From: Calothrix sp. CSU_2_0
Lineage (GTDB): Bacteria > Cyanobacteriota > Cyanobacteriia > Cyanobacteriales > Nostocaceae
Direction: 5' to 3'
Assembly: GCA_012034595.1 (NCBI GenBank)
Contig: JAAUPE010000006.1
Span: 1-64,000, forward strand
DNA length: 64,000 bases
The position numbers were made by a program, and so were the translations under genes. Below are positions 7,953 through 17,687 of this stretch, piece after piece. Position 1 is the first letter of the stretch, and every line of letters starts with the position of its first letter. Under the pieces are notes generated by a model. It worked only from the letters and a program-made list of their open reading frames with translations, had not been told where the DNA came from and did no database searches.

Positions 7953-8924
7953 ATGTCCTCTAGTATTTCTAGTATTACAGATTTAACGGTCAAGGCAGCA
8001 ATGGAAGCGATCGCATCGGAATCAGTAACAACTGAGGACAAGATTCAGATGTTGATTGAATTAGCGCAAGGTTTTCAAAAGCAGCCGAAAACACCAAAAG
8101 ATTTACGGAATGCTGTATCCCTGTACTATCAAGCGTATGAGATGTGCAAAGAGGATTATCCTTTGTTGAAAGCGAGAACAATGGTAGGAATGGCAAGCGC
8201 GTTACAAGCAATTCCTACAGCAGGAACAGATTTACTTTTGCAAGCAAAGGCAGGTTATGAGGAAGCGTTGCCAATTCTGGAGGATTTAGCAACACTACAG
8301 GAAGTTGCTGAAGTGCAGATGAATTTGGGATTGGTATTACAATCGCTAGCAAGCTATAATTTAGCGCGAATTACCGACAGTATCAAAGCGTATCAGAAAG
8401 CATTAGAGGTGTTTACTTGGGATAAGTTTCCGCAAGAGTATGCCATTTTGCATAATAATATTGCGATCGCCCATCTTTCAATGCCGCTATCATCAGAAAA
8501 AGAAGGTTTGCGACATGGGTTAGCAGTGCGATCGTTTGAAACTGCACTTGCTCATATTAAGTTGATGGAACACCCCAGAGAGTATGCGATGTTGCAGAAT
8601 AATTTGGGTAATGCACTTCAGTATTTGCCTAGTTCTCATCCCGTTGACAATAATTTACGTGCAATATCTGCTTACGATGAAGCATTAAAAGTTCGCAATC
8701 CCCGCGATACTCCTTTGGAATACGCGAATACTATTGCGAATAAAGCTAATGCTTTAGCTAATATTCCTGATGATTTAGAGTGTGTGGAGGAGGGACATTT
8801 AAGCAATTTGTTACAAGCAAGTAATTACTATCAAGAAGCGCTTGTGATTTTTACAAAATACGAACAAGTTGAACAGATTGCAGTAGTTACAGAAGCACTA
8901 AAAGGTATAGAAGAATTGAGATGA
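7953..8924 (+). CDS. TPR-like helical repeat protein, first gene of the extended hyp cluster
   Basis: 323 residues made almost wholly of helical hairpins of TPR type. Repeated patterns are clear: ITDSIKAYQKALEVF, AVRSFETALAHIK, AISAYDEALKVRN, and the recurrent PxEYAxxxNNxxxAxxxxP (QEYAILHNNIAIAHL, REYAMLQNNLGNALQ, LEYANTIANKANALA). The start ATG 7953 is the first in frame. No signal peptide. In Nostoc PCC 7120 I recall that genes between hupSL and hypF (asr0689-alr0693), among them a TPR protein, are cotranscribed with hyp and were proposed to help HupS maturation. This gene corresponds to that position. Role here is inferred from context only. Confidence 0.72.
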   Translation: MSSSISSITDLTVKAAMEAIASESVTTEDKIQMLIELAQGFQKQPKTPKDLRNAVSLYYQAYEMCKEDYPLLKARTMVGMASALQAIPTAGTDLLLQAKAGYEEALPILEDLATLQEVAEVQMNLGLVLQSLASYNLARITDSIKAYQKALEVFTWDKFPQEYAILHNNIAIAHLSMPLSSEKEGLRHGLAVRSFETALAHIKLMEHPREYAMLQNNLGNALQYLPSSHPVDNNLRAISAYDEALKVRNPRDTPLEYANTIANKANALANIPDDLECVEEGHLSNLLQASNYYQEALVIFTKYEQVEQIAVVTEALKGIEELR

Positions 8925-9008
8925 AGTAAATTCTACAAAATGCTTTTTGTGAATTTTGATAAAAAATACTTAAATAGTTACTTAAATAATAATTATAGGA
9001 AGGAAATA

Positions 9009-9275
9009 ATGGAAGAGCTTATTAATGACCCACTGATTAATAAATTAATTACTAGTTTAGTTGCAGGTGAAGTTAATTTATTTACAGGTTTTATTTGGCT
9101 CGTAGTCGGTACATTTATCTCAATGGCTGGTGGTGCAATCGGAGGATTATTGATTGCTAGGAAAGATTTAGGATATGAGTTATCTGCTATTTTGGGTGGT
9201 TTTTTTGGACCAGCAGGTGTGATTCCGACAATATTATTAGGATTGGCAATTTTAAATATACTCGCACAAAGATAA
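9009..9275 (+). CDS. Small membrane protein (88 aa) of the extended hyp cluster
   Basis: The start is set at ATG 9009, preceded by a strong Shine-Dalgarno (AGGAAGGA); an earlier in-frame ATG at 8940 lacks one and would add an unlikely Asn-rich stretch. Two hydrophobic helices are seen: LFTGFIWLVVGTFISMAGG and the Gly-rich GGFFGPAGVIPTILLGLAIL, with a short loop (RKDLGYE). Position matches the small membrane-protein genes upstream of hypF in Nostoc PCC 7120 (asr0689/asr0690). No known biochemical role. Confidence 0.68.
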   Translation: MEELINDPLINKLITSLVAGEVNLFTGFIWLVVGTFISMAGGAIGGLLIARKDLGYELSAILGGFFGPAGVIPTILLGLAILNILAQR

Positions 9276-9284
9276 GGAGGAATC

Positions 9285-9509
9285 ATGTTAGAAATAGCGT
9301 GGTTTGCAACTCGACTATTCTTTCAAGGTAAACTGCTACGTGACCCTGTAGACTTTATCAAAAAAATTGTATTTGGTACTGTGATTGGTCTCACGCTATT
9401 TTTATCGTTAGCACGAACCGAAATACCATTAGGAATTGCTGTAGTTTCATCAAGTTTAGTCACTGGAATTGTTATGCCTTATTTATTTCGAGATTTTAAA
9501 ATGAAATAG
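9285..9509 (+). CDS. Small membrane protein (74 aa) of the extended hyp cluster
   Basis: Begins 9 bp after the previous stop with a perfect AGGAGG ribosome binding site, so the pair is translated together. Contains two membrane segments (IVFGTVIGLTLFLSLA and LGIAVVSSSLVTGIVMPYLF) separated by ARTEI, with a basic C-terminus. Not a family I recognise beyond its likely equivalence to the small genes upstream of hypF in Nostoc. The pair could form a small hetero-complex in the membrane near HupSL, but nothing in the sequence proves this. Confidence 0.65.
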   Translation: MLEIAWFATRLFFQGKLLRDPVDFIKKIVFGTVIGLTLFLSLARTEIPLGIAVVSSSLVTGIVMPYLFRDFKMK

Positions 9510-9677
9510 TTTTTAAGGTAATAATTTAGGGTTAATTATTATTTATACAAATAATATGGAGATTATAGTATCTCTATATTATATTTTTATGTAGACTTAA
9601 GGTTTTTACATCCTCAATCATGTTATGTTTTTTTAAAACTAAAAATGCTGTATAAAAAATAAAAGTAAATAAGAACT

Positions 9678-10913
9678 ATGGATTTTAAAACTAAGATTAC
9701 TTCTACATCACAAATTATCGAAGAAGAAGCAAATACTTGTTACCAATTACCACTTTCACATTTAGGTGCAGAAGTAATTTTAGGTAAATCAATTAGACAT
9801 GAACAATTACCAATTCCTTTAGCTCCCAGTGCTATTGACATTTTTGCTCCAAGAGGTGCTTATTTAGTATCAAAAACAGGTCCTTTGTGGGTTGCAGATA
9901 CGGGACATCATCGATTATTAGGATGGCGAAATTTACCAACTCAAGATAGTCAACCCGCAGATTGGGTAATTGGACAAGTTGATTTTTTTCATGAGGGGCA
10001 AAATGCGAAAAATTCACCAGGAAAAACAACATTAAATGTACCAACAGGTATTTGTGGATGTGGTGAAGGTTTAGTAGTTGCAGATGCTTGGAATCACCGC
10101 GTTTTAATCTGGAATAAAGTACCTCAAGGTAGTAATATTCCAGCCGATATAGTATTAGGACAAGCAAATTTTCATGAGAATCAACCCAATCGAGGTAAGC
10201 AGATAGCTGCTGCAAATACTCTTAATTGGTGTTATGGAGTTTTTTATCACCAAGGTAAGCTATTTGTAGCTGATACAGGAAATCGTCGTGTATTGATTTG
10301 GCATCAGTTACCGACAGAAAATGGTCAACCTGCTGACTTAGTTTTGGGACAGCCAGATATGGTTTCTCGAAATGAAAATGGTGGTGCGATGACGGCAGTC
10401 ACTTCCTGCGGGAGTATCGCATCTGCGTCGAGTATGCGATGGTGTCACGATATTACTGTTTGGGGTGGAAATTTGGTTGTGACTGATGCGGGGAATAATC
10501 GAGTAATGATTTGGGATAATATACCAAGTGAGAATAATGCATGTTGTGTGGCAGTTTTGGGTCAGAAAAAATTTGATTTGGTTGAATTAAATCAAGGTGT
10601 TTATTTCCCGAATGCAAGTAGTTTAAGTATGCCTTATGGTGTCGATGCGGTGGGTGATTGGTTAATAGTTGCTGATACTGCAAATTCACGCTTGCTAGGA
10701 TGGAAAAAATCTAGCTCTATTAGTTCATTAATGGGTACTAATGCAGATGGAATCATCGGACAAAGTAATTTTTCTAGTAAAAGCGAAAACGGGAACTATG
10801 GATTACCTAAACGTAACAGTGTCAGTTGGAGTTATGGCATCAAAGTTTGTGATGATATTGCTGTAATTGCTGATTCGGGTAATAATCGTATTTTGTTATG
10901 GAAAATTGTCTGA
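9678..10913 (+). CDS. NHL-repeat β-propeller protein of the extended hyp cluster
   Basis: 411 residues with six NHL repeats, each ending in a VADxGNxRVLxW core: WVADTGHHRLLGW, VVADAWNHRVLIW, FVADTGNRRVLIW, VVTDAGNNRVMIW, IVADTANSRLLGW, VIADSGNNRILLW. Between repeats a second motif recurs (DxVxGQxxF). Together they predict a six-bladed propeller acting as a protein-binding platform. No signal peptide is seen. It equals in position and type the NHL gene next to hypF in Nostoc PCC 7120 (alr0693). The NifU-like gene (alr0692) that I recall beside it there is absent here; 9510-9677 contains no gene. Confidence 0.8.
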   Translation: MDFKTKITSTSQIIEEEANTCYQLPLSHLGAEVILGKSIRHEQLPIPLAPSAIDIFAPRGAYLVSKTGPLWVADTGHHRLLGWRNLPTQDSQPADWVIGQVDFFHEGQNAKNSPGKTTLNVPTGICGCGEGLVVADAWNHRVLIWNKVPQGSNIPADIVLGQANFHENQPNRGKQIAAANTLNWCYGVFYHQGKLFVADTGNRRVLIWHQLPTENGQPADLVLGQPDMVSRNENGGAMTAVTSCGSIASASSMRWCHDITVWGGNLVVTDAGNNRVMIWDNIPSENNACCVAVLGQKKFDLVELNQGVYFPNASSLSMPYGVDAVGDWLIVADTANSRLLGWKKSSSISSLMGTNADGIIGQSNFSSKSENGNYGLPKRNSVSWSYGIKVCDDIAVIADSGNNRILLWKIV

Positions 10914-11126
10914 AAATTATAACTTTTAGAATTAGGAAATTACAGAAAAGAAAATATTTCTATAGACTTATCTATTAATTGTATTCTCTACGAAAATGGG
11001 GAGGAGTAAGGGTGGGGAAACCCCACCCCTACAATTCAGAATAATTTATTAAGGTTATATTGTGGGTTTGATATTCTGGTCTTTTCCTAGTTATGCCTTC
11101 TTATACTACTGATATTTTTAATAAAA

Positions 11127-13541
11127 ATGGTTGCTGAAGAAATTCGAGTTTTTGGCATTGTTCAAGGTGTTGGTTTTCGTCCACATGTTTATAGAATAGC
11201 TAAAAAAAATGGCTTGTGTGGTGAGGTTTTTAATGATGGAGAAGGAGTATTAATTCGAGTATTGGGTAGTGAAGAATTAGTTACGCAATTTGTTCATCAA
11301 TTACAACAAGAATGTCCCCCATTAGCAACAATAAATAAAATAAATCGGACGAACTACATCGGAGAATTTAATTTTAATGATTTTACGATCGCACCTAGCG
11401 TTAATAATGCAATAAATACTCAAGTTGCTGCCGATGCTGCCACTTGTTCGCAGTGTCAAAACGAAATTTTTGACCCCTATAGTCGTTGGTTTCGCTACCC
11501 ATTTACCAATTGTACCCATTGCGGTCCACGTCTTAGTATTATTCGTGCCATACCTTACGATCGCAATAATACTAGCATGGCAAAATTTACCATGTGTCCA
11601 ACATGCGATCGTGACTACAATGACGTTACAAACCGTCGTTTCCACGCTCAACCAACAGCTTGCCACATTTGCGGTCCAAAAGCATGGTTAGAACGTGCTG
11701 ATGGCAAACCTTTTACAGTTTCCATGTTTTCGATGCTGGATGAAATTGATGCAGTTTGTACTTTGTTACAAAAAGGAGAAATTGTTGCCATCAAAGGTAT
11801 CGGTGGAATCAATCTGGCATGTGATGCGACAAACACAAATGCGGTTGAAAAACTCCGTCAGAGGAAACAAAGATACCACAAACCCTTCGCTTTGATGGCA
11901 CGTGATATCGCAGTAATCGAACAATACTGCACTTTAAATACCAAAGAACGAGAACTATTGCAAAGCCCCGTCGCACCTATTGTTTTAATTAAGAAGAGAA
12001 TAAGGAATATTAATCAAAAGCTTTTTGCACCTTGTCCCCTTATTTCATTTTCAGTTGCACCTGGGCAAAATACTTTCGGTTTCATTTTACCTTATACACC
12101 ACTACATCATCTTATTCTCAAGCGGATGAACCGCCCAATTGTATTTACAAGTGGCAATATTTCTAACGAACCACAATGTATTGATAATGATGAGGCACGG
12201 CATAAATTAGGTAAAATAGCTGATTATTTTCTGTTTCATAATCGAGAAATAGTCAATCCTGTAGATGATTCTATAGTTAGAATTATTGCAGATAAAGTTC
12301 GAGTAATTCGCCGTGCAAGAGGTTATGCACCAGCAGCAATAGAGTTACCAGATGAATTTAAAAAAGCACCTCAAATTTTAGCAATGGGAGCAGAATTAAA
12401 GAATACTTTTTGTTTATTGGATAATGGGAGAGCAATTTTATCGCCACATTTAGGAGATTTGGAAAATGCCGCTACATTTCAAAGTTACAAAAAAACCCTC
12501 AATTTGTATTTAAACCTATTTGAGCATCAACCTGAAGCGATCGCAGTGGATAAACACCCAGAGTATTTATCAACTAAGTTTGGTAAAAAGCTAGCTGAGA
12601 CTAGTAATAAAAAACTAGTAGAAGTACAGCATCATCACGCTCACATTGCCGCTTGTATGGTAGAAAATCATCTTCCTCTAGATACACCACCTATCTTAGG
12701 TATTGCTTTTGATGGCTTAGGGTATGGAGATGATAAGACATTTTGGGGTGGAGAATTTATTTTAGCAAACTACCGAGATTCTCAAAGAATAGCAACCTTT
12801 AAACCAGTTCCAATGATAGGAGGTAAGCAAGCAATTTATCAACCTTGGCGTAGTACTTATGCCCATTTAAGATTAATATTAGAATCGGAAGAATTAGAGA
12901 AAAAATTTCCTGATTTAGAATTATTTCATTTTTTGCGATCGCGTATGCTTTTAGCATTGCCTAGTGACTCCTTAGGAGTATCGCAACCAATCCAGCTTCT
13001 CGATAAATTGATTGTTAAAGGTATTAATTCACCCCTTACTTCTTCCGTAGGCAGATTATTTGATGCTGTCGCTGCTGCTATTGGTATTTGTCGCGAAAAG
13101 TGTAGTTATGAAGGACAAGCAGCTATAGAAATGGAAGCATTAATTGACAGCTATTTCTTTGAAAACAAACAAGGATTGATAGGTTATAACTTTGAGATAA
13201 TTGAATCAGCAAATATTACGTATATCGATTCACAGCCCATGTGGATTGAATTAATTAACGATTTACAACAACATCTACCTCAACAAATTATTGCAGCTAA
13301 ATTTCACCAAGGTTTAATTAACATCATAGTCAAACTTGTTTCAAGTATTCAAAAAATATACAATATTAATCAATTAGTTCTTACTGGTGGAGTATTTCAA
13401 AATTCTATTCTCTTAGAACGACTTCAACCGCAATTAGAAACCTTAAATATTAAAGTTATAACCCACAGCTTGACACCTACAAACGATGGTGGAATTGCAC
13501 TAGGTCAAGCAGTAATTTCAGCCGCGAGACTAATTAATTGA
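11127..13541 (+). CDS. hypF: Carbamoyltransferase HypF
   Basis: HypF makes carbamoyl-AMP from carbamoyl phosphate and transfers the carbamoyl group to the C-terminal Cys of HypE, giving the CN ligands of the NiFe centre. 804 residues with the full domain order: acylphosphatase domain at the N-terminus (GIVQGVGFRPHVYR), two zinc-finger repeats (CSQCQNEIFDP/CTHCGPRLS; CPTCDRDYND/CHICGPKAW), a YrdC-like domain (KGIGGINLACDA ... RKQRYHKPFALM) and a Kae1-like C-terminal domain (VQHHHAHIAACMVE, FDGLGYGDD, LTGGVFQN). Start at ATG 11127 fits the family. hypC follows after 128 bp; an inverted repeat GTGGGG-AAA-CCCCAC lies upstream near 11012. Confidence 0.97.
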   Translation: MVAEEIRVFGIVQGVGFRPHVYRIAKKNGLCGEVFNDGEGVLIRVLGSEELVTQFVHQLQQECPPLATINKINRTNYIGEFNFNDFTIAPSVNNAINTQVAADAATCSQCQNEIFDPYSRWFRYPFTNCTHCGPRLSIIRAIPYDRNNTSMAKFTMCPTCDRDYNDVTNRRFHAQPTACHICGPKAWLERADGKPFTVSMFSMLDEIDAVCTLLQKGEIVAIKGIGGINLACDATNTNAVEKLRQRKQRYHKPFALMARDIAVIEQYCTLNTKERELLQSPVAPIVLIKKRIRNINQKLFAPCPLISFSVAPGQNTFGFILPYTPLHHLILKRMNRPIVFTSGNISNEPQCIDNDEARHKLGKIADYFLFHNREIVNPVDDSIVRIIADKVRVIRRARGYAPAAIELPDEFKKAPQILAMGAELKNTFCLLDNGRAILSPHLGDLENAATFQSYKKTLNLYLNLFEHQPEAIAVDKHPEYLSTKFGKKLAETSNKKLVEVQHHHAHIAACMVENHLPLDTPPILGIAFDGLGYGDDKTFWGGEFILANYRDSQRIATFKPVPMIGGKQAIYQPWRSTYAHLRLILESEELEKKFPDLELFHFLRSRMLLALPSDSLGVSQPIQLLDKLIVKGINSPLTSSVGRLFDAVAAAIGICREKCSYEGQAAIEMEALIDSYFFENKQGLIGYNFEIIESANITYIDSQPMWIELINDLQQHLPQQIIAAKFHQGLINIIVKLVSSIQKIYNINQLVLTGGVFQNSILLERLQPQLETLNIKVITHSLTPTNDGGIALGQAVISAARLIN

Positions 13542-13669
13542 TATTTATACTTAATTAATACTGATCGATAATTTTATGATTATTTAATTTTTAATTAATT
13601 TATTTTTAATCTAATATTCATGTATTCATCTAGCGTAACTTTCCCTCTTTATATTCTACGGACAAGCAA

Positions 13670-13930
13670 ATGTGCTTAGGCATCCCCGGTCAAATTATCG
13701 AAATAACAGATACTAAAAATAAATTAGCAATTGTTAATGTTGGTGGAGTCAAACGCCAAATAAATATTGCTTGTATTGTCAACGAAAATCATCCGTCAGA
13801 ATCATGTATTGGGGATTGGGTATTAGTTCACGTTGGCTTTGCTATGAATCGAATTAATGAAAAAGAAGCGGCTGAAACCTTGCAAATATTGCAAGAACTA
13901 GCAGCCGCACAAGCAGCACTTAGCAATTAA
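13670..13930 (+). CDS. hypC: Hydrogenase maturation chaperone HypC
   Basis: 86 residues beginning MCLGIPGQI, the invariant HypC/HybG start in which Cys2 (after Met removal the N-terminal residue) binds the Fe(CN)2CO unit. The OB-like β core follows (VNVGGVKRQINIACI, VHVGFAMNRI), and an Ala-rich helical tail ends the protein. HypC shuttles between HypD and the large-subunit precursor HupL. It sits between hypF and hypD in the same direction, 83 bp before hypD. Confidence 0.97.
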   Translation: MCLGIPGQIIEITDTKNKLAIVNVGGVKRQINIACIVNENHPSESCIGDWVLVHVGFAMNRINEKEAAETLQILQELAAAQAALSN

Positions 13931-14013
13931 TTGGCTGACAATCATCATATCCAAGCAAATTAATTCGCTCTATTAAATAAATCTAAAATCTCAACTTAAA
14001 AATTCAAAGTAAC

Positions 14014-15156
14014 ATGAAATACGTTGATGAATATCGGGAACCACAAAAAGCAGAAATCTTACTGATAGAAATTGAAAAAATAGCGAAAATCCTCAATAAG
14101 CATGTCAAAATAATGGAAGTATGTGGTGGACATACACATTCCATCTTTAAATATGGCATTGAAGAAGTCTTACCTAATAATATAGAACTAATTCATGGTC
14201 CTGGTTGTCCTGTTTGTGTAATGCCAAGAGGAAAACTAGATGATGCGATATCAATAGCGAAACATAATAACGTAATTTTGACTACCTTTGGCGATACAAT
14301 GCGTGTTCCTGGTTCAAAATTAAGCTTATTACAAGCTAAAGCCGAAGGTGCTGATATTCGCATGATTTACTCACCATTAGATAGTTTAAAAATTGCCAAA
14401 GAAAATCCTGAAAAGGAAATAGTTTTCTTTGGAATTGGGTTTGAAACAACTGCTCCTAGTACAGCTTTTACCATCCTACAAGCAGCATCGGAAAATATTC
14501 GGAATTTCAGCATGTTTTGCAATCACGTTCTTGTGATTCCGGCATTAAAAGCATTATTAGATAACCCTGATTTACGACTTGATGGTTTTATTGGTCCCGG
14601 TCATGTCAGCATGGTAATTGGTTACAAACCATATGAATTTATTTCACAGCAATATCATAAACCTATCGTTATCTCAGGATTTGAACCAATCGATATTCTT
14701 CAATCGATTTGGATGTTATTAAAGCAATTAGTAGAGAACCGTTGCCAAGTCGAAAGTCAATATACGCGCATAGTCACACAAGCAGGCAACCAAAATGCTC
14801 TGAAGGCTATCAATGAAGTATTTGAAGTTCGAGATCATTTTGAATGGCGAGGTTTAGGAAATATTTCTAATTCCGGTTTAAGAATTTCTGATAAATACGC
14901 TCAATTTGATGCCGAATTAAAATTTACAACTCCAAATATTCAAGTTTCCGATAACAAAGCATGTCAATGTGGAGAAATTTTAAAAGGTGTTTTAAAACCT
15001 TGGGAATGTAAAGTATTTGGGACAGTTTGCACTCCAGAAAATCCAATTGGTACTTGTATGGTTTCATCAGAAGGTGCATGTGCAGCATATTACAAATATG
15101 GTCGATTTGCTAAGGCTTTTAGTGAATTACAAATGAATGATAAGGTGATCGCTTAA
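14014..15156 (+). CDS. hypD: Hydrogenase maturation protein HypD
   Basis: 380 residues, full length. HypD is a [4Fe-4S] protein that with HypC forms the scaffold on which Fe receives CN and CO. Visible conserved blocks: MEVCGGHTHSIFKYG (near residue 36), HGPGCPVCVMPRG (redox Cys pair region), FGIGFETTAPS, GPGHVSMVIG, and the C-terminal cluster-binding Cys set in CQCGEIL ... CKVFGTVCTPENPIG ... EGACAAYYKYG. Start ATG 14014; no alternative upstream. Confidence 0.97.
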   Translation: MKYVDEYREPQKAEILLIEIEKIAKILNKHVKIMEVCGGHTHSIFKYGIEEVLPNNIELIHGPGCPVCVMPRGKLDDAISIAKHNNVILTTFGDTMRVPGSKLSLLQAKAEGADIRMIYSPLDSLKIAKENPEKEIVFFGIGFETTAPSTAFTILQAASENIRNFSMFCNHVLVIPALKALLDNPDLRLDGFIGPGHVSMVIGYKPYEFISQQYHKPIVISGFEPIDILQSIWMLLKQLVENRCQVESQYTRIVTQAGNQNALKAINEVFEVRDHFEWRGLGNISNSGLRISDKYAQFDAELKFTTPNIQVSDNKACQCGEILKGVLKPWECKVFGTVCTPENPIGTCMVSSEGACAAYYKYGRFAKAFSELQMNDKVIA

Positions 15157-15227
15157 TTATCAAAACTGGAAAATATCATTTTTAATTTAAAACTTACATA
15201 GCATAACCTAAAACAGAATGGGATAAC

Positions 15228-16304
15228 ATGTTACAAAATCCCCTATTTGAGAACATTGGTAAACATCGCACTGCAAAAGTACAAGATAAATATATTACAT
15301 TAGCGCATGGAAGTGGCGGAAAAGCTATGCGCGACTTAATCAATGATATTTTTATTAGTACTTTCAATAATCCCCTGCTTAACACATTAGAAGACCAAGC
15401 TACTATCGATTTTTCCAGTTTAATCCAACATGGAAATAAGCTTGCTTTTACCACTGATTCATATGTTGTAGAGCCATTATTTTTCCCTGGTAGCAACATT
15501 GGTGAATTAGCTATAAATGGTACTATTAATGATTTAGCGGTAAGTGGTGCAAAACCTTTATATTTAACTTGTAGTGTCATTTTAGAGGAGGGATTAGAAA
15601 TAGAAACACTTCGTCTTGTAGCTAAAAGTATGCAAACTGCGGCAATAAAAGCCGGTGTACAAATAGTTACGGGTGATACCAAGGTTGTCAATCGTGGTGC
15701 TGCCGATAAATTATTTATTAATACGGCTGGAATTGGTGTAATACCCGAAGGAGTGAATATTTCTAGTAAGAATATTCAACCTGGTGATGTTGTAATTATT
15801 AATGGTGAATTGGGTAATCATGGTGCAGCAATACTAATTGCGCGTGGAGATTTAGCTTTAGAAAGTAATATTAAAAGCGACTGTCAACCATTGAATGACT
15901 TAGTGGCAAATATTCTTGATGTTTGTCCTGGTATTAATGCGATGCGAGATGCAACAAGGGGAGGTTTGGCAACTGTTTTAAATGAATTTGCTATTAGTGC
16001 TAATGTTGGAATTCGTATTCACGAAACAGCCATACCTATACAGGAAGAGGTTAAAGGTGTTTGCGAAATTCTGGGTTTAGACCCTTTATATTTAGCAAAT
16101 GAAGGCAAGTTAGTTATCATTGTTAAACGGGAATATGCTGATAAAGTTTTATCAGTTATGAAATCACATCCAGCAGGGAAAAATAGTTGTGTGATTGGGG
16201 AAGTTATTGACGTACCTGCGGAGATTGTTTTATTAAATGCTGGTTTTGGTGCCGAACGTATTTTAGATATGTTAGTAGGTGAACAATTACCAAGAATTTG
16301 TTAA
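15228..16304 (+). CDS. hypE: Hydrogenase maturation protein HypE
   Basis: 358 residues. HypE dehydrates the thiocarboxamide on its C-terminal Cys to thiocyanate, the CN donor, using ATP. The family ends in PR(I/V)C, and this protein ends PRIC. Also seen: AHGSGGKAMRDLI at the N-terminus (PurM-like ATP site), TTDSYVVEPLFFPG, INDLAVSGAKP, TGDTKVVNRG and RDATRGGLATVLNE. Start ATG 15228, 71 bp after hypD. Confidence 0.97.
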   Translation: MLQNPLFENIGKHRTAKVQDKYITLAHGSGGKAMRDLINDIFISTFNNPLLNTLEDQATIDFSSLIQHGNKLAFTTDSYVVEPLFFPGSNIGELAINGTINDLAVSGAKPLYLTCSVILEEGLEIETLRLVAKSMQTAAIKAGVQIVTGDTKVVNRGAADKLFINTAGIGVIPEGVNISSKNIQPGDVVIINGELGNHGAAILIARGDLALESNIKSDCQPLNDLVANILDVCPGINAMRDATRGGLATVLNEFAISANVGIRIHETAIPIQEEVKGVCEILGLDPLYLANEGKLVIIVKREYADKVLSVMKSHPAGKNSCVIGEVIDVPAEIVLLNAGFGAERILDMLVGEQLPRIC

Positions 16305-16352
16305 TTATTAATGGTTAATGGTTAATTATTAATGGTTAATGGTTAATAATTG
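16305..16352. repeat. Short tandem repeat (TTAATGG-type heptamers)
   Basis: Repeats of TTAATTA and TTAATGG directly after the hypE stop, in the 196-bp hypE-hypA gap. The last bases before hypA (16463-16490) again show a heptamer run (ACCAATT). Such heptamer runs (STRR) are characteristic of heterocystous cyanobacteria. Confidence 0.7.
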
Positions 16353-16500
16353 ATTCATAATCCCAAAGTTTAAAGCTTAAACTTCCTCCATATCGGAACC
16401 TGGAATTTTTAATAATTCATATAGGTCATTAATTTTATGATTACTCATTTTGCTATTAATTATTACCAATTACCAATTACCAATTCCCATTTAATAAATC

Positions 16501-16842
16501 ATGCATGAATTAGGTATTACTCAAAATATTGTTGCTATTGTCTGCGAACACGCACAAGGTAAAAAAGTGCAGCGCATACTGTTAGAGATTGGCAAACTTT
16601 CGGCAATTATGCCAGATGCAGTGCGGTTTTGTTTTGATATTTGTTCGCAAGGAACCGTATTAGAAAATGCAATCTTAGAAATTCAAGAAATTACTGGATT
16701 AGCAAAGTGCGATCGCTGTGGTAATACGATTATTTTGAATCAACCATTTGGTCAATGTCAGTGTGGCAATTTTGAATTGCATTTAATCGCTGGTGAAGAG
16801 TTAAAAATTAAAGAAATTGAGGTTGAAGAGCTATGTGCGTAA
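16501..16842 (+). CDS. hypA: Nickel metallochaperone HypA
   Basis: 113 residues. The N-terminal MHELGI is diagnostic: His2 with Met1 binds nickel for insertion into the hydrogenase large subunit. The zinc site is CDRCG near residue 75 followed by CQCG (C-x2-C ... C-x-C), as in the family. It overlaps the start of hypB by 10 bp (ATGTGCG within its last codons), so translation of the two is coupled. HypA and HypB act together in nickel delivery. Confidence 0.97.
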   Translation: MHELGITQNIVAIVCEHAQGKKVQRILLEIGKLSAIMPDAVRFCFDICSQGTVLENAILEIQEITGLAKCDRCGNTIILNQPFGQCQCGNFELHLIAGEELKIKEIEVEELCA

Positions 16843-17687
16843 CTTGTGGATGTTCGGATGATGGAAAGGTAAAAGTTACTGACTTAGGAACAGGTGATAT
16901 TACAGTGATGAATCTGCATCATAACCAACATCATCACACGCATACTTTATCGGATGGTAGTGCGATCGCGCATTCACACCATCATCATAATATGAGCGAA
17001 CCCATTCATTCTGAAAATGCAAATATTCATGCGAAAGTTCATAGCACAACAATATCCTTGGAAGCAGATATTTTAACCAAAAATAATTTATTAGCAGCTC
17101 AAAATCGTGGTTGGTTGAAAGGACGAAATATTCTTGCTGTTAATCTAATGAGTTCCCCAGGTTCGGGAAAAACTACATTATTAACTCGCACAATTAATGA
17201 TTTAAAGCGAAAGTTAGAGATTAGTGTTATTGAAGGTGACCAAGAAACAGTAAATGATGCTCAAAAAATTCAAGAAACAGGTTGTAAAGTTGTACAGATT
17301 AATACGGGTACTGGCTGTCATTTAGATGCTGCTATGGTAGAAAAAGGTTTGGAAAAATTAGACCCATCTTTCAACTCAGTAGTAATGATTGAAAATGTTG
17401 GTAATCTGGTTTGTCCGGCTTTATTTGATTTAGGAGAAACTACAAAAGTTGTAATTCTTTCAGTTACGGAGGGAGAGGATAAACCAATAAAGTATCCACA
17501 TATTTTCCGCTCAAGTCAGGTGATGATTCTAACTAAGATTGATTTGTTACCTTATGTACAATTTGATGTGCAACGCTGTATTGAATATGCAAAACAAGTG
17601 AATCCGCAAATTACTATTTTTCAAGTTTCTGCAATGAATGATGCAGGATTAAATGATTGGTATAATTGGTTAATGGTTAATAGTTAA
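16833..17687 (+). CDS. hypB: Nickel-inserting GTPase HypB
   Basis: 284 residues. Starts MCVTCGC, the high-affinity N-terminal nickel site, followed by a His-rich stretch at about residues 27-50 (HHNQHHHTHT, HSHHHH) for nickel storage. The SIMIBI GTPase domain has Walker A MSSPGSGKTTLL (about residue 107), EGDQET, the NTGTGCHLDA metal site, and the base motif TKIDLLP. Powers nickel transfer from HypA to HupL. Last gene of the hyp run; heptamer repeats follow immediately. Confidence 0.97.
   Translation: MCVTCGCSDDGKVKVTDLGTGDITVMNLHHNQHHHTHTLSDGSAIAHSHHHHNMSEPIHSENANIHAKVHSTTISLEADILTKNNLLAAQNRGWLKGRNILAVNLMSSPGSGKTTLLTRTINDLKRKLEISVIEGDQETVNDAQKIQETGCKVVQINTGTGCHLDAAMVEKGLEKLDPSFNSVVMIENVGNLVCPALFDLGETTKVVILSVTEGEDKPIKYPHIFRSSQVMILTKIDLLPYVQFDVQRCIEYAKQVNPQITIFQVSAMNDAGLNDWYNWLMVNS

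Noticed and set aside
7768-7986. 72-aa reading frame in the hupS-hyp spacer
   Set aside because: It overlaps the start of the TPR gene, has no ribosome binding site and shows no recognisable protein character.
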